This document shows positions 42,317-51,497 of a DNA stretch of 64,000 nucleotides, one piece after another (position 1 is the first letter of the stretch; every line of letters starts with the position of its first letter). The translations under genes and the position numbers were made by a program. The notes below the pieces were generated by a model. The model saw nothing but the letters and a program-made list of their open reading frames with translations, did not search any database and was not told the DNA's origin. This stretch comes from Streptomyces sp. NBC_00569 (GTDB taxonomy: Bacteria > Actinomycetota > Actinomycetes > Streptomycetales > Streptomycetaceae): contig NZ_CP107783.1 of assembly GCF_036345255.1 (NCBI RefSeq), positions 1,488,001-1,552,000 of the forward strand, in the 5' to 3' direction.

Positions 42317-43576
42317 TCACTCCGTGGCCGCTCCGAGGTTTCCGCCTCTGGGACCGCCGACGGTGATCCGGACAGGGCCGCCGGTGGCGTCGACGCTTCG
42401 CGTCCAGCGGCCCGCCAAGTGCAGGGTGCGGTTGGGGAGCGCACGTCGCGGTACGTACTGGCGGTGCAGGCGGCGGCCGTCCTGCGTGACGACGAGCACG
42501 GGGCGTGTCAGCGCCTGCGACGTGCGCAGGACGAAGGCGTCCACCGGCACCTGCGGGACGGCCCGGTTCGGCGCCACCCAGCGCAGGGGCGCCGCGACCT
42601 CGATCGCCGGGCCTCCCCGCGCCGGGCCCGAGCCGTCCAGGAACCCGCGCACGGCGTCGGCCGCGAGCGCGCCCTCGCGGGCCGCCCACAGCGCCGGTTC
42701 CACCGCGTGCAGCACGTTCCCCACGGCGAAGACGCCGTCGGCGCCGGTGCGGAACGCGCCGTCGACGGCGGGCCCCCGCGTCCCCGGGTCGAGTGCCACG
42801 CCCCCGCGCCGCGCCAGCTCGTGGTCCGGCACGAAGTCGCCGGTGAACACCACGGTGTCGCAGTCGACGGTCGTCAGCCGGCCGTCGCGGTGGCGCAGCC
42901 GCACTCCCGATACCCGTCCCCTGCCCAGGAGTTCGGCCACCGTCGCGCCGGTGAGCACGGGGACGCCGTGACCGAGGCGGGCCGCGGCGGCCCAGGCCCG
43001 GCCCAGTTGGTGGCGCGGCTCCTCGGTGGTGAGCGCGGCGACGGTGACGCCGGCGCGGCGCAGGGCGGACAGGGCCGCGTAGCCGACCGGTTCGGCGCCG
43101 ACGACGACCGCGCGGGTGCCGACCCGCTGTGCGTGCAGGTGGACGGCCTGCTGGAGCTCGCCGGTGGTGAGCACTCCGGCGGGTCGTGTGCCGGGTACGA
43201 GGCGTGCGCTGCGCGGGCGTTCGCGTGCCCCGGTGGCGAGGACGACGGCGCGCGCGGCGATGCGTTCGAGTCCGTGCGGGCCGGTGGTGTCCAGGGTGAG
43301 GGGCCCCGCCCATCCGGTGGCGGTGACTCCCGTCCGTACGCGTGCGCCGGAGCCGAGCGCGGCCTCGACGGTCCTGGCGGCGTACTGCGGCCCCGTCACG
43401 CCCCAGCGCCCGAACCCGCGGTGGTGGCAGTGCCGCGGCACACCGCCCGCCACCGCCTCACGCTCCAGGACCTCCACGACGCCCACGCCGTGATCCGCGA
43501 GGCCGCGGGCGGCGGCGAGCCCGGCGGGCCCCGCGCCGACGACGATCACGTCGACGCTCCGCTGCCGCCGCGTCAT
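42317..43576 (-). CDS. FAD-dependent pyridine-nucleotide-disulfide-type oxidoreductase
   Basis: 419 residues from the ATG at 43576, overlapping the upstream stop by 4 bp. Two Rossmann motifs are present: VIVVGAGPAGLAAARGLADHG for FAD and AVVVGAEPVGYAALSALRRAG for NAD(P), where the first Gly pair is altered (GAEPVG). TGADGVFAVGN is the late FAD motif. The arrangement resembles HcnB- or opine-oxidase-like subunits that pair with a [2Fe-2S] partner. Its upstream neighbour encodes a BFD-type [2Fe-2S] domain, so the two may form one complex that passes electrons from polyol phosphate to NAD or quinone. Confidence 0.83.
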   Translation of the reverse strand: MTRRQRSVDVIVVGAGPAGLAAARGLADHGVGVVEVLEREAVAGGVPRHCHHRGFGRWGVTGPQYAARTVEAALGSGARVRTGVTATGWAGPLTLDTTGPHGLERIAARAVVLATGARERPRSARLVPGTRPAGVLTTGELQQAVHLHAQRVGTRAVVVGAEPVGYAALSALRRAGVTVAALTTEEPRHQLGRAWAAAARLGHGVPVLTGATVAELLGRGRVSGVRLRHRDGRLTTVDCDTVVFTGDFVPDHELARRGGVALDPGTRGPAVDGAFRTGADGVFAVGNVLHAVEPALWAAREGALAADAVRGFLDGSGPARGGPAIEVAAPLRWVAPNRAVPQVPVDAFVLRTSQALTRPVLVVTQDGRRLHRQYVPRRALPNRTLHLAGRWTRSVDATGGPVRITVGGPRGGNLGAATE

Positions 43577-44973
43577 TCCGGCCCCCACTCGCCCCGCCCC
43601 TCATGCAGTGCGCGCACGGCCGCCCCGCAGTAGAACCCCTGACACCGTCCGCCCCGCGCCCGGGTCCTGCGGCGCAGGCCCTCCAGGGAGGCGGGCGGGA
43701 CCGTGCTGATCAGAGCGTCCCTGATCTCTCCGCGGGTCACGCGCTCGCAGTGGCAGACGATGGTGCCGTACGCGGGGTCGGTCGCGATGAGGTCGGCGCG
43801 CTGGTAGGGGCGAGGGAAGGCCTCGCCCAGGTTCGGCATGTGGACGGGGGCCGGCTCGACCGGCTCCTCGAGGTCGAGGCCGGCGTCCGCCTCGGCGATC
43901 AGGCCGGCGACGTGCGCCGCGATCGCCATGGACGCGGTGAGGCCGGTCGAGCGGATGCCGCCCACGGTGACGTAGCGCCGCTCCTTGTGGCAGCGGATGC
44001 GGTAGTCGTCGTGCTCGGTGGCGGCGCGCAGGCCCGCGTAGACGGCGGTGACCTCCTCGTCGAGCAGGGCCGGCAGGATGCGGCGCCCCTTCGTGAGGAG
44101 CCCGTCGAGTCCGTCCGCTGTCGTGCCGGTGGCCTCCTTGTCGTCGAGGTCCTCGGCGGTCGGGCCCAGCAGTACGTTGCCGTAGACGGTCGGCGCGACG
44201 AGGACGCCCTTGCCGAGCGCGGTCGGCACCGGAAGCAGGATGTGCCGGACCAGGTCGCGGGCGAGTTCGTCGAAGACGATGAGCTGGCCGCGGCGCGGGG
44301 TGACGGTGAAGTCGCCGGCCCCGAGGACGAGCCGGTCGAGCACGTCGGCGTTCAGCCCCGCGGCGTTGACGAGGAACCGCGCCCGGAGCGCGCCGCGCGA
44401 CGTGGCCAGTAGGTGATCGCCACCCTCTGAACTCACCGTTTCCACGCGGGTGTTGAGGTGCAGTTCGACACCGGACCGCACCGCTTGGGTGGCGTACGCG
44501 AGCGTGGTGGTCCAGGGGCAGATGATGCTCTCGCCCGGGACGTCCAGGGCGCCGAGCACGCCGGGTCCGAGGTGCGGTTCGCGGGCGCGGGTCTCGTCGG
44601 CGCCGATGATGCGTGCCGCGTCGTATCCGTTGCGTCCCGCCTTCTCCAACAGGCCCGGCAGCGCGTCGAGTTGTGCGTCGTCCCAGGCGACGAGCAGGGC
44701 GCCGACGGGCTCGACGGGGATCCCGGACTCGGCCGCGTAGGCGGCGAGCAGTCGTTGCCCTTCCCTGACGAGGCGGGCTTCCAGGGAGCCGGGTACGGCG
44801 TCGAACCCGGTGTGCAGGATCGCCGTGTTTGCCTTGGAGGTGCCGTCTCCGACATCGGCGGACGCCTCCAGGAGAGCGATGTGCAGGTGCGGGTGGCGCG
44901 CCAGTTCGCGGGCGATGGCGGTGCCGACGACGCCGGCGCCGACGACCGCGACGTCGTAGGGCCGGGGCGACAT
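43573..44973 (-). CDS. Glycerol-3-phosphate dehydrogenase-like FAD oxidoreductase with C-terminal [2Fe-2S] (BFD) domain
   Basis: 466 residues, ribosome site GAGAGG. The DAO fold begins VAVVGAGVVGTAIARELARHP; TSKANTAILHTGFDA is the anaerobic-type (GlpA-like) substrate loop. GGIRSTGLTASMAIA closes the FAD site. The C-terminal domain has Cys ligands CHCERVTRGE and GRCQGFYC of the BFD-type iron-sulfur cluster. It would oxidise glycerol-3-phosphate or a similar polyol phosphate made by the upstream FGGY kinase. Members of this family also act on other hydroxy acids, so the substrate is not certain. Confidence 0.85.
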   Translation of the reverse strand: MSPRPYDVAVVGAGVVGTAIARELARHPHLHIALLEASADVGDGTSKANTAILHTGFDAVPGSLEARLVREGQRLLAAYAAESGIPVEPVGALLVAWDDAQLDALPGLLEKAGRNGYDAARIIGADETRAREPHLGPGVLGALDVPGESIICPWTTTLAYATQAVRSGVELHLNTRVETVSSEGGDHLLATSRGALRARFLVNAAGLNADVLDRLVLGAGDFTVTPRRGQLIVFDELARDLVRHILLPVPTALGKGVLVAPTVYGNVLLGPTAEDLDDKEATGTTADGLDGLLTKGRRILPALLDEEVTAVYAGLRAATEHDDYRIRCHKERRYVTVGGIRSTGLTASMAIAAHVAGLIAEADAGLDLEEPVEPAPVHMPNLGEAFPRPYQRADLIATDPAYGTIVCHCERVTRGEIRDALISTVPPASLEGLRRRTRARGGRCQGFYCGAAVRALHEGRGEWGPE

Positions 44974-45011
44974 CTGCCTCTCGGGGCACAGCGGCCCTTT
45001 GCTGGTGACGG

Positions 45012-46520
45012 TCACGGGGACCTCGTCGGCGTGCGGTCGAGGAGCGTGGCCACCGCCGAGCGGAACCCGTCGAGGCGTTCGGCGGCGTGGGCGGCGTCGA
45101 TGCGCGGCTCGTACACGGCGGCGGGCCGCCCGTGCGGGACCACGTCCCGCACGGTGAGCGTCGGGTCGAGTCCGAGCCGGGCGACGGCGCCCACGCCGAG
45201 TGCGGTCGCGTCGGGCAGCTCCGCCACTTCCACGGGACGTTGGAGAAGGTCCGCCTGGGTCTGCATCAGCAGGGCCGACCGGGTCAGGCCGCCGTCGACG
45301 CGGAGGGTGCGCAGCGGTTCGCCCAGGTCGGCGGTGACGGCGTCCGCGAGCGAGACGACCTGCGCGGCGATCCCCTCGCACAGGGCGCGGACGAGGTGGC
45401 CGGGGGTCGTGTCCAGGCCGAGGCCCGTCAGGGAGCCGCGCAGGTCGCCGCGCCACCACGGCGCCGCGAGACCGGCGAGGGCGGGCACGAAGGTGACGCC
45501 GCCCGTGTCGGGCACGGCCGATCCGACCGGGTCGATGTCCTCGGCCCCCGTGATCACCCCGAGGTCGGTGAGCCAGCGGACGGCGGAGGCGGCGGTGTAG
45601 ACCTGCCCGTCGAGGCAGTAGCTGCTCCGCCCGGCCAGTCGCCAGGCGACGCAGCTGACCAGTCCCGAGCCGCCGCGGCGCGGGCGGTCGCCGGTCGGGG
45701 CGAGCAGGAACGCACCTGTTCCGTAGGTGCACTTGGCGGTTCCGCGCTCGGTCACGTCCTGGGCGAGCAGCGCGGCCTGCTGGTCCACGAGGAGCCCGGT
45801 GAGGGGGAGTTCGGGGCCGAACGCCTTCGTCGTGCCGACGGTTCCGGCCGCGTCGACGACGTCCGGCAGCCGCTCGCCGCCGAGGCCGAAGATGTCCAGG
45901 GCGCGCGGCGACCACGCGACGGTGTCCAGGTCGAGGAGCTGCGTGCGTCCCGCGGTGGCGGCGTCGGTGACGAACGCGCCGGTCAGCCGCTGCACGAGCC
46001 ACGCGTCGCTGGTGGTGACGACGCCGTCCCGGGTGAGGTGGCGCCGGATCCAGGCCATCTTCGGGGCGGCGAAGTAGGGGTCGAGCGGCAGTCCGGTGAG
46101 GTCCTTCAACTCGTCAGCGTACGGGCCGAGTTCGGCGCACAGCGACTCCGCCCGCCGGTCCTGCCAGACGATCGCGTCCGTGAGCGGTCTGCCGGACACC
46201 GGGTCCCAGGCGAGGACCGTCTCGCCCTGGTTGGCGAGTCCGACGGCGCCGACGGGTTCGCACGCGGCGGCCAGCGCGCGGCGTCCCGCGTCGACGACGG
46301 AGGCGAGCAGTGCGGCCGGTTCGACCTCGACGAGGCCTCCCGGGAGATGGCGCGGGCGTACGGGCGCGCCGCCCGAGCCGATCACGCCGCGGCGCGGGCA
46401 GATGACGAGAGCCTTCGTCCCCGATGTGCCCTGATCGATGGCGAGGACGGTCCCCTCGGGCGGCCCGCCGGCATTCGTGATCACCGCGGAAGCCTGCAAC
46501 AGCCCCCGCGAGAGCGTCAA
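45012..46520 (-). CDS. FGGY-family carbohydrate kinase (glycerol-kinase-like)
   Basis: 502 residues if started at the TTG (46518-46520), which has GGAAGGGGG at ideal spacing; GTG at 46484 would give a protein beginning ITNAGG. FGGY kinase with VLAIDQGTSGTKALV as the phosphate-1 loop, IVWQDRRAESLC, DAWLVQRLTG, GLLVDQQAALLAQ and TLRVDGGLTRSALLMQTQAD (split: TLRVDGGLTRSA). It is like glycerol kinase, but the residues following IVWQDRR differ from GlpK, so another polyol is possible. First gene of the three-gene operon, divergent from an APC permease. No GlpF-type facilitator is present. Confidence 0.85.
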   Translation of the reverse strand: MTLSRGLLQASAVITNAGGPPEGTVLAIDQGTSGTKALVICPRRGVIGSGGAPVRPRHLPGGLVEVEPAALLASVVDAGRRALAAACEPVGAVGLANQGETVLAWDPVSGRPLTDAIVWQDRRAESLCAELGPYADELKDLTGLPLDPYFAAPKMAWIRRHLTRDGVVTTSDAWLVQRLTGAFVTDAATAGRTQLLDLDTVAWSPRALDIFGLGGERLPDVVDAAGTVGTTKAFGPELPLTGLLVDQQAALLAQDVTERGTAKCTYGTGAFLLAPTGDRPRRGGSGLVSCVAWRLAGRSSYCLDGQVYTAASAVRWLTDLGVITGAEDIDPVGSAVPDTGGVTFVPALAGLAAPWWRGDLRGSLTGLGLDTTPGHLVRALCEGIAAQVVSLADAVTADLGEPLRTLRVDGGLTRSALLMQTQADLLQRPVEVAELPDATALGVGAVARLGLDPTLTVRDVVPHGRPAAVYEPRIDAAHAAERLDGFRSAVATLLDRTPTRSP

Positions 46521-46545
46521 GGGTGCCCCCTTCCTTCCGCCCCTA

Positions 46546-46564
46546 GACTGATCATTCGTCAGAC
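46546..46564. promoter_or_regulatory. Imperfect inverted repeat between divergent kinase operon and permease
   Basis: GACTGA-N7-TCAGAC (46546-46564), 5 of 6 paired positions per arm, in an AT-richer patch of the 93-bp divergent intergenic region. It may be an operator shared by both directions. No regulator gene is adjacent. Confidence 0.35.
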
Positions 46565-46613
46565 TCCTTAACAGGCCTGTGACTTCACGCCTCTCTCCCC
46601 ACAAGAGGAGCTC

Positions 46614-48134
46614 ATGTCCACACCGGAAATAGGCACCACCCCGTCGAGCGCCGCCGAGTCCGGGCCGGCCGGGCAGCCACCGGACGAGGAGGCCAGACTG
46701 AGGGAGCTGGGCTACCAGCCGGTCCTGGCCCGCCGCATGGGCGGCTTCGGGAACTTCGCCATCAGCTTCTCCGTGATCTCCGTCCTGTCCGGCTGCATGA
46801 CGCTGTACGGATTCGGCCTCGGCACGGGCGGTCCGGCCGTGATGATGTGGGGGTGGGCGGGCGTCGGCCTCTTCGTCCTCCTCGTCGCTCTCGCGCTCGC
46901 CGAGGTCACCAGCGCCTATCCGACGTCCGGGGCCCTCTACTACATGGCCGACCGGCTGGGCGGCCGCCGCTGGGGCTGGTACACGGGCTGGCTCAACCTC
47001 CTGGGTCTGCTCGGCGCGATCGCCGGAATCGACTACGGCGCCGCCCTGTTCGCCGGCGCGCTGCTCAATCTCCGGTTCGGCTTCGACCCGACACCGGGAT
47101 CGACCTTTCTGGTCTTCCTCGCCATCCTCGCCGCGCACGCCGCCCTGAACCTCTTCGACGTCCGCCTGGTCAGCGTGCTCAACTCGATCAGCGTGTGGTG
47201 GCATCTGGCGGGCGTGGCCGTGATCGTGGGCGTTCTCGCTTTCGTCCCGGACCACCACCGGTCGCCGTCCTTCGTGTTCACCGAGTTCGTCAACGACACC
47301 GGCTGGCACAATCCGCTGTACGTCGCCGCGATCGGCCTGCTCCTCGCGCAGTACACGTTCTCCGGCTACGACGCGTCCGCGCACCTCTCGGAGGAGACGT
47401 CGAACGCCTCCGTGTCCGCCGCGCGCGGCATCGTGCGGGCCGTGTGGGTCTCGTGGATCGCCGGGTTCGTGCTGCTCGCCGGGCTGACGTTCGCAATCCA
47501 GGACTACGCGGGCGCGCAGAACAGCGCCACCGGGGTGCCGCCCGCTCAGATCATGATCGACGCCCTCGGCACGTCGGGCGCCACGGCGCTGCTCCTGATC
47601 GTGATCGTGGCCCAGCTGTTCTGCGGCAACGCCGAGGTGGCGGCGACCAGCCGCATGGTGTTCGCGTTCAGCCGCGACAACGCGCTGCCGGGCTCGGCAC
47701 TGTGGCGCAAGGTGAGTGCCCGCACTCGCACTCCCGTGCCCGCCGTGTGGCTGTCGGTGGGCCTCGCCGCCGTGATCGCGCTGCCGTCCCTCTACTCCAC
47801 GACGGCGTACGGAGCGGTGACGGCCATCAACGTCATCGGGATCACGCCCGCGTACGCGATCCCGATCCTGCTGCGCCTGCGGGCGGGCGACCGCTTCACT
47901 CCCGGCCCCTGGAACCTGGGGCGCTGGAGCGGACCGGTCGGCTGGATCGCGGTGACGTGGGTGGCGTTCGTGACGGTCCTGTTCTGCCTGCCGCAGGCTT
48001 CACCGGTGACGGTCGACTCGATGAACTACGCGTCGGCGGCCCTGGCCGTGGTGCTGATCCTGGCGACGGTGTGGTGGTACGCGGCGCGTGACGCGTACGG
48101 GACGCCTCCGGCGGAGGAAGACGCCCCCGGATAG
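46614..48134 (+). CDS. APC-superfamily amino acid permease
   Basis: 506 residues, ribosome site AAGAGGAG. About twelve membrane segments. The first carries NFAISFSVISVLSG, with the unwound Gly segment of APC transporters, and FSGYDASAHLSEETSNA is the conserved loop after helix 6, as in GABA/choline-type permeases of the AAT family. It imports an amino acid, amine or choline-like solute with protons. It is divergent from the kinase/dehydrogenase operon, yet an amine permease does not obviously serve a polyol pathway. A terminator hairpin shared with the convergent tRNA follows. Confidence 0.88.
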   Translation: MSTPEIGTTPSSAAESGPAGQPPDEEARLRELGYQPVLARRMGGFGNFAISFSVISVLSGCMTLYGFGLGTGGPAVMMWGWAGVGLFVLLVALALAEVTSAYPTSGALYYMADRLGGRRWGWYTGWLNLLGLLGAIAGIDYGAALFAGALLNLRFGFDPTPGSTFLVFLAILAAHAALNLFDVRLVSVLNSISVWWHLAGVAVIVGVLAFVPDHHRSPSFVFTEFVNDTGWHNPLYVAAIGLLLAQYTFSGYDASAHLSEETSNASVSAARGIVRAVWVSWIAGFVLLAGLTFAIQDYAGAQNSATGVPPAQIMIDALGTSGATALLLIVIVAQLFCGNAEVAATSRMVFAFSRDNALPGSALWRKVSARTRTPVPAVWLSVGLAAVIALPSLYSTTAYGAVTAINVIGITPAYAIPILLRLRAGDRFTPGPWNLGRWSGPVGWIAVTWVAFVTVLFCLPQASPVTVDSMNYASAALAVVLILATVWWYAARDAYGTPPAEEDAPG

Positions 48135-48166
48135 CGGGAGTTCGGGAGGAGGCCCGGGAACGACCG

Positions 48167-48200
48167 AGGGGCCGTGTCAGATTTCTCTGATACGGCCCCT
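48167..48200. terminator. Hairpin between APC permease and tRNA-Pro
   Basis: AGGGGCCGTGTCAG (48167-48180) pairs with CTGATACGGCCCCT (48187-48200) with one G-T pair and a 6-base loop ATTTCT. It can end both the permease transcript and the convergent tRNA transcript. Confidence 0.7.
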
Positions 48201-48219
48201 GATCTGCGACTTCGAAAAG

Positions 48220-48293
<74 letters not shown>

Positions 48294-48441
48294 GTCGCGC
48301 CGCCCGGCGGGTGTTCCGCTTGGCGGCGCAGAAAGAACAATACCCCAAGCTCAGGGGTGGTCCGTCGCCGGTGCGAGGGCCGCGGGGCGGCGGCCGGACC
48401 GGCGACGGGAAGGCCGGGCGCCGACGCGGGACAATCGAGGC

Positions 48442-48948
48442 ATGAGTGACGTGAGCAGTGGCCGGGACCGCGACCGTGACGAGGAGGGGCGGGCCAGGAA
48501 CGCGCGCCCCCGTGACGGCCTCGGCCGTCCGCTGCCGTACGGCGCGGAGGGGGTCGCCCGGCAACCGGAGGGGGTGGTGCGGGCTCCCGAGGAGACGGTC
48601 ACGGAGGCGCAGTCGCTGCTCGACGCGGGCCGGCCGTTCCACGCGCACGAGGTGTTCGAGGACGCGTGGAAGTCGGGTCCCGACGAGGAGCGCGGCCTGT
48701 GGCGCGCGCTGGCGCAGCTGGCGGTGGGCCTGACGCACTCGGCCCGGGGCAACACCGCGGGCGGCGCCCGCCTCCTGCGCCGCGGCGCGACGGGCCTCAC
48801 GGCCTGGGCCGAGGCCACGGGCAGGCCCACCCCCTACGGAATCGACCTGACGTCCCTGGACGTCTGGGCGACGACACTGGCCCAGAAGGTGGAAGACCAC
48901 GCCCCCACGCCGGACGCAGCGACAAACGCCCCCCGCCTACGCCCGTGA
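48442..48948 (+). CDS. DUF309 domain protein
   Basis: 168 residues. A charged, disordered first 45 residues are followed by the helical DUF309 domain with its hallmark FHAHEVFEDAWKS (about 72-84) and LWRALAQLAVGLTHSARGN. His and Glu in HAHEVFE could bind metal. Function unknown; the family is common in actinobacteria, archaea and plants. Weak ribosome site (CGAGGC). It is monocistronic. Confidence 0.85.
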   Translation: MSDVSSGRDRDRDEEGRARNARPRDGLGRPLPYGAEGVARQPEGVVRAPEETVTEAQSLLDAGRPFHAHEVFEDAWKSGPDEERGLWRALAQLAVGLTHSARGNTAGGARLLRRGATGLTAWAEATGRPTPYGIDLTSLDVWATTLAQKVEDHAPTPDAATNAPRLRP

Positions 48949-49066
48949 CCTCTCGCCCGGGCCTCCGCATGGCGCGGAGCACCGCGCACCCAGCCCCGGG
49001 GAGAGCGGGGAGCGCGGCCTGCCGTCCCGCACCCGGACAAGGTTCTCTCCGCTTCGTGACGGTGGC

Positions 49067-49822
49067 TCAGCGCAGCAGGAGCTGCACCCCGCCGACCACG
49101 GTCGCCGCGATCACGAGCCGCTCGAACAGCCGCTGGTTGATGCGGTGCACGCAGGCCTTGCCGAGGAACGCGCCGGGTACGACGAACAGGACGAGCGCCG
49201 CGTCGAGGAGCAGCGAGCGCCCGTTGATCAGGCCGAGGCCCACGCTGAACGGCACCTTGGCCGAGTTGACGATGAGGAAGAACCACGCGGAGGTGCCCAG
49301 GAAGCCGAGCTTCCGGAAGCCCGCCGACAGCAGGTACATCGACATGACGGGCCCGCCGGCGTTGGCGACCATGGTGGTGAAGCCGCCCAGCACGCCGTAG
49401 GAGCGGGCCTTCGCGCGGCCGGCGCGGCTCGCGCTCTCCTCGACCTCCGGAGCGTCCTCCCGGCGTCTGCGCCACACCGTGACGGCGGCCATGAGGAGCA
49501 GGATCGCCCCGATCGACGTACGCACCATGGCGTCGTCGGCCCACACCATGAAGAGCGTGCCGAGCACCACTCCCGCGGCCACGGCCGGGAAGAGGCGCCA
49601 CAGCGTGGGCCAGTGGGCGTGTCTGCGGTAGGTCAGCACGGCGAGGATGTCGCCGGCGATGAGGACGGGCAGCAGGATGCCGGTGGACTCACGGGCGGGC
49701 AGGACCGCCGCGAAGATGGCGAGGCTGACCGTGTTGGCGCCGCTGACGGCCGTCTTCGAGAATCCGACGAGCACGGCCGCGGCGGCAAGGGCGACGAATT
49801 CCCACAGGGTTATGGAGTACAT
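49067..49822 (-). CDS. TSUP/TauE-SafE family membrane transporter
   Basis: 251 residues from the ATG at 49822 (an ATG at 49846 adds eight residues; neither has a clear ribosome site). About seven to eight membrane segments in two repeats, each with the family Gly-x-x-x-(K/N) turn: VGFSKTAVSGANTVSLAIFA (first repeat; shown as VGFSKTAVSG) and GGFTTMVANAGGPVMSMYL (second; GGFTTMVANAGGP). The family exports sulfite, organosulfonates or other C1/C2 anions. No sulfur genes are adjacent. It lies downstream of an acyl-CoA ligase but behind that gene's terminator. Confidence 0.88.
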   Translation of the reverse strand: MYSITLWEFVALAAAAVLVGFSKTAVSGANTVSLAIFAAVLPARESTGILLPVLIAGDILAVLTYRRHAHWPTLWRLFPAVAAGVVLGTLFMVWADDAMVRTSIGAILLLMAAVTVWRRRREDAPEVEESASRAGRAKARSYGVLGGFTTMVANAGGPVMSMYLLSAGFRKLGFLGTSAWFFLIVNSAKVPFSVGLGLINGRSLLLDAALVLFVVPGAFLGKACVHRINQRLFERLVIAATVVGGVQLLLR

Positions 49823-49863
49823 ACCGGGGACAGATGCTAGACCCATCTATCGAGCCGGCGGCA

Positions 49864-49893
49864 GGGGGCGCCGCATGCTGGGACGGCGCCCCC
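49864..49893 (-). terminator. Hairpin after the acyl-CoA ligase gene
   Basis: GGGGGCGCCG (49864-49873) pairs with CGGCGCCCCC (49884-49893), perfect 10-bp stem and 10-base loop, 17 bp past the stop of the minus-strand ligase gene. Confidence 0.65.
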
Positions 49894-49909
49894 GCGCGTG
49901 CTCCCGGGA

Positions 49910-51430
49910 TCAGCCGGAGTACTGGGAGCGCAGCTCCCTCTTGAGGACCTTCATGCTCGGGCCGAGCGGCAGCTCGTCGGCGAACTCGATGCGGCGGGGG
50001 TACTTGTGGCGGCCCAGGTGCTCCTTGGACCACTCGGCGATCTCGTCGGCGCCGGCCGCGCTCCCGCCGGTCTCCGCGCGGATGATCACGGCGCAGACCT
50101 CCTCGCCGTGCACGGGGTCGGGCAGGCCGATCACGGCGACCTGCGCGACGCCGGGGTGGCGCATCAGGACCTCCTCGACCTCGCGCGGGTACACGTTGTA
50201 GCCGCCGCGGATGATGACGTCCTTCTTGCGGTCGACGATGCGCAGATAGCCGTCCTCGTCCTTGGTGCCGAGGTCGCCCGTGCGGAACCAGCCGTCGACG
50301 AGGGCCTCCGCGGTGGCCTCGGGACGCCCCAGGTACCCGGTGAAGACGCAGTGCCCGCGCACGACGACCTCGCCGAGCTCGCCCTCGGGGAGCAGCTCCA
50401 CGTGGTCCTCGACCTCGGCGCGGGCGATCTCCACGTCGACACCCCACAGGGGGTGGCCGATCGTGCCCGGGCGCGCGCCGAAGACCGGCTGGTTGGTGGC
50501 GGCGGCCGGGGAGGTCTCGGAGAGCCCGTAGCCCTCGTAGACGGTGGCTCCGTAGGCGTCCTGGAAGCTTTCGAGGACGGCGACGGGCAGCGAAGCGCCG
50601 CCCGAGACGCAGACCTTGAGGGTGGGGAGCTTCTCGGCGGCTGCCGCCGCGGCCACCAGCTTCACGTACATGGTGGGCACGCCGTGGAAGGTGTTCACGC
50701 CCTCGGCGACCATCAGGTCGACGGCCTTGGCCGCGTCGAAGCGCGGGAGGAGGACGAGGGTGGCGCCGGCGCGCCACGTCGCGTTCATGGAGACGGTCTG
50801 CCCGAAGGCGTGGAAGAGCGGCAGCGCGCCGAGCGCGATGTCGTCGGAGCGCACGTCGTGGCCGTCGAAGGCGCTGACCGTCGCGTTCATCACCAGGTTG
50901 AAATGGCTGAGGACGGCGCCCTTGGGGACGCCGGTGGTGCCGCTCGTGTAGAACACGACGGCGGGGTCGTCCGCGTCGCGGGTGAGGTACGTGGGCAGGG
51001 GCTCGGAGTCGTGCGTGAGCCGCTCCAGGTCGCCTCCCTCGCCGAGGGTCAGCATGCGCACGCCGGTCGCCTCGGCCGCCGCTCCGCCGGTCTTCGCCTG
51101 ACCGGGATGACACAGGAGCAGCGTGGCGCCGCTGTCGCGCAGGACGTGCTCGACCTCCCCGGCGGACAGGAGCAGGTGTACGGGGACGACGACGGCGCCC
51201 GCGGCGAGCGCCGCGTAGTACGCGCGCGGGAACTCGGCCACGTTGGGCGCCATCAGCGCCACCTTGTCCCCCGGCCGCACGCCGGCGGCGATGAGCGCGG
51301 CGGCCTGCTTGCGGGCCTGGAGCCACAGTTCCTTGAAGGTGATGCGCAGTTCACCTTCGACGAGCCCGGCCTTGTCCGGGTGGCGGCGGGCGGACTCGGC
51401 GAGGATCGCGGCGAGGGACAGGGTTGCCAT
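49910..51430 (-). CDS. Long-chain fatty-acid-CoA ligase-like acyl-CoA synthetase
   Basis: 506 residues. ANL superfamily with the P-loop VVFYTSGTTGVPKGAVLSH (core YTSGTTGVPKG), YEGYGLSETSP, GWFRTGDLG and the C-terminal Lys in LGPSMKVLKRELR. The gate sequence and length fit a medium- or long-chain acyl-CoA synthetase; it activates fatty or aromatic acids with ATP and CoA. Last gene of the thiolase/FabG-like/ligase operon: it starts 67 bp after the dehydrogenase stop, and a terminator follows. The three genes could degrade one carboxylic acid, lacking a dedicated acyl-CoA dehydrogenase here. Confidence 0.88.
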   Translation of the reverse strand: MATLSLAAILAESARRHPDKAGLVEGELRITFKELWLQARKQAAALIAAGVRPGDKVALMAPNVAEFPRAYYAALAAGAVVVPVHLLLSAGEVEHVLRDSGATLLLCHPGQAKTGGAAAEATGVRMLTLGEGGDLERLTHDSEPLPTYLTRDADDPAVVFYTSGTTGVPKGAVLSHFNLVMNATVSAFDGHDVRSDDIALGALPLFHAFGQTVSMNATWRAGATLVLLPRFDAAKAVDLMVAEGVNTFHGVPTMYVKLVAAAAAAEKLPTLKVCVSGGASLPVAVLESFQDAYGATVYEGYGLSETSPAAATNQPVFGARPGTIGHPLWGVDVEIARAEVEDHVELLPEGELGEVVVRGHCVFTGYLGRPEATAEALVDGWFRTGDLGTKDEDGYLRIVDRKKDVIIRGGYNVYPREVEEVLMRHPGVAQVAVIGLPDPVHGEEVCAVIIRAETGGSAAGADEIAEWSKEHLGRHKYPRRIEFADELPLGPSMKVLKRELRSQYSG

Positions 51431-51497
51431 GAGGGTGGTGCTCCGTTCCGTACTGACTTCTGGTGCGGCTCTGGACCAGGTACAGCTCAGCGATGTG

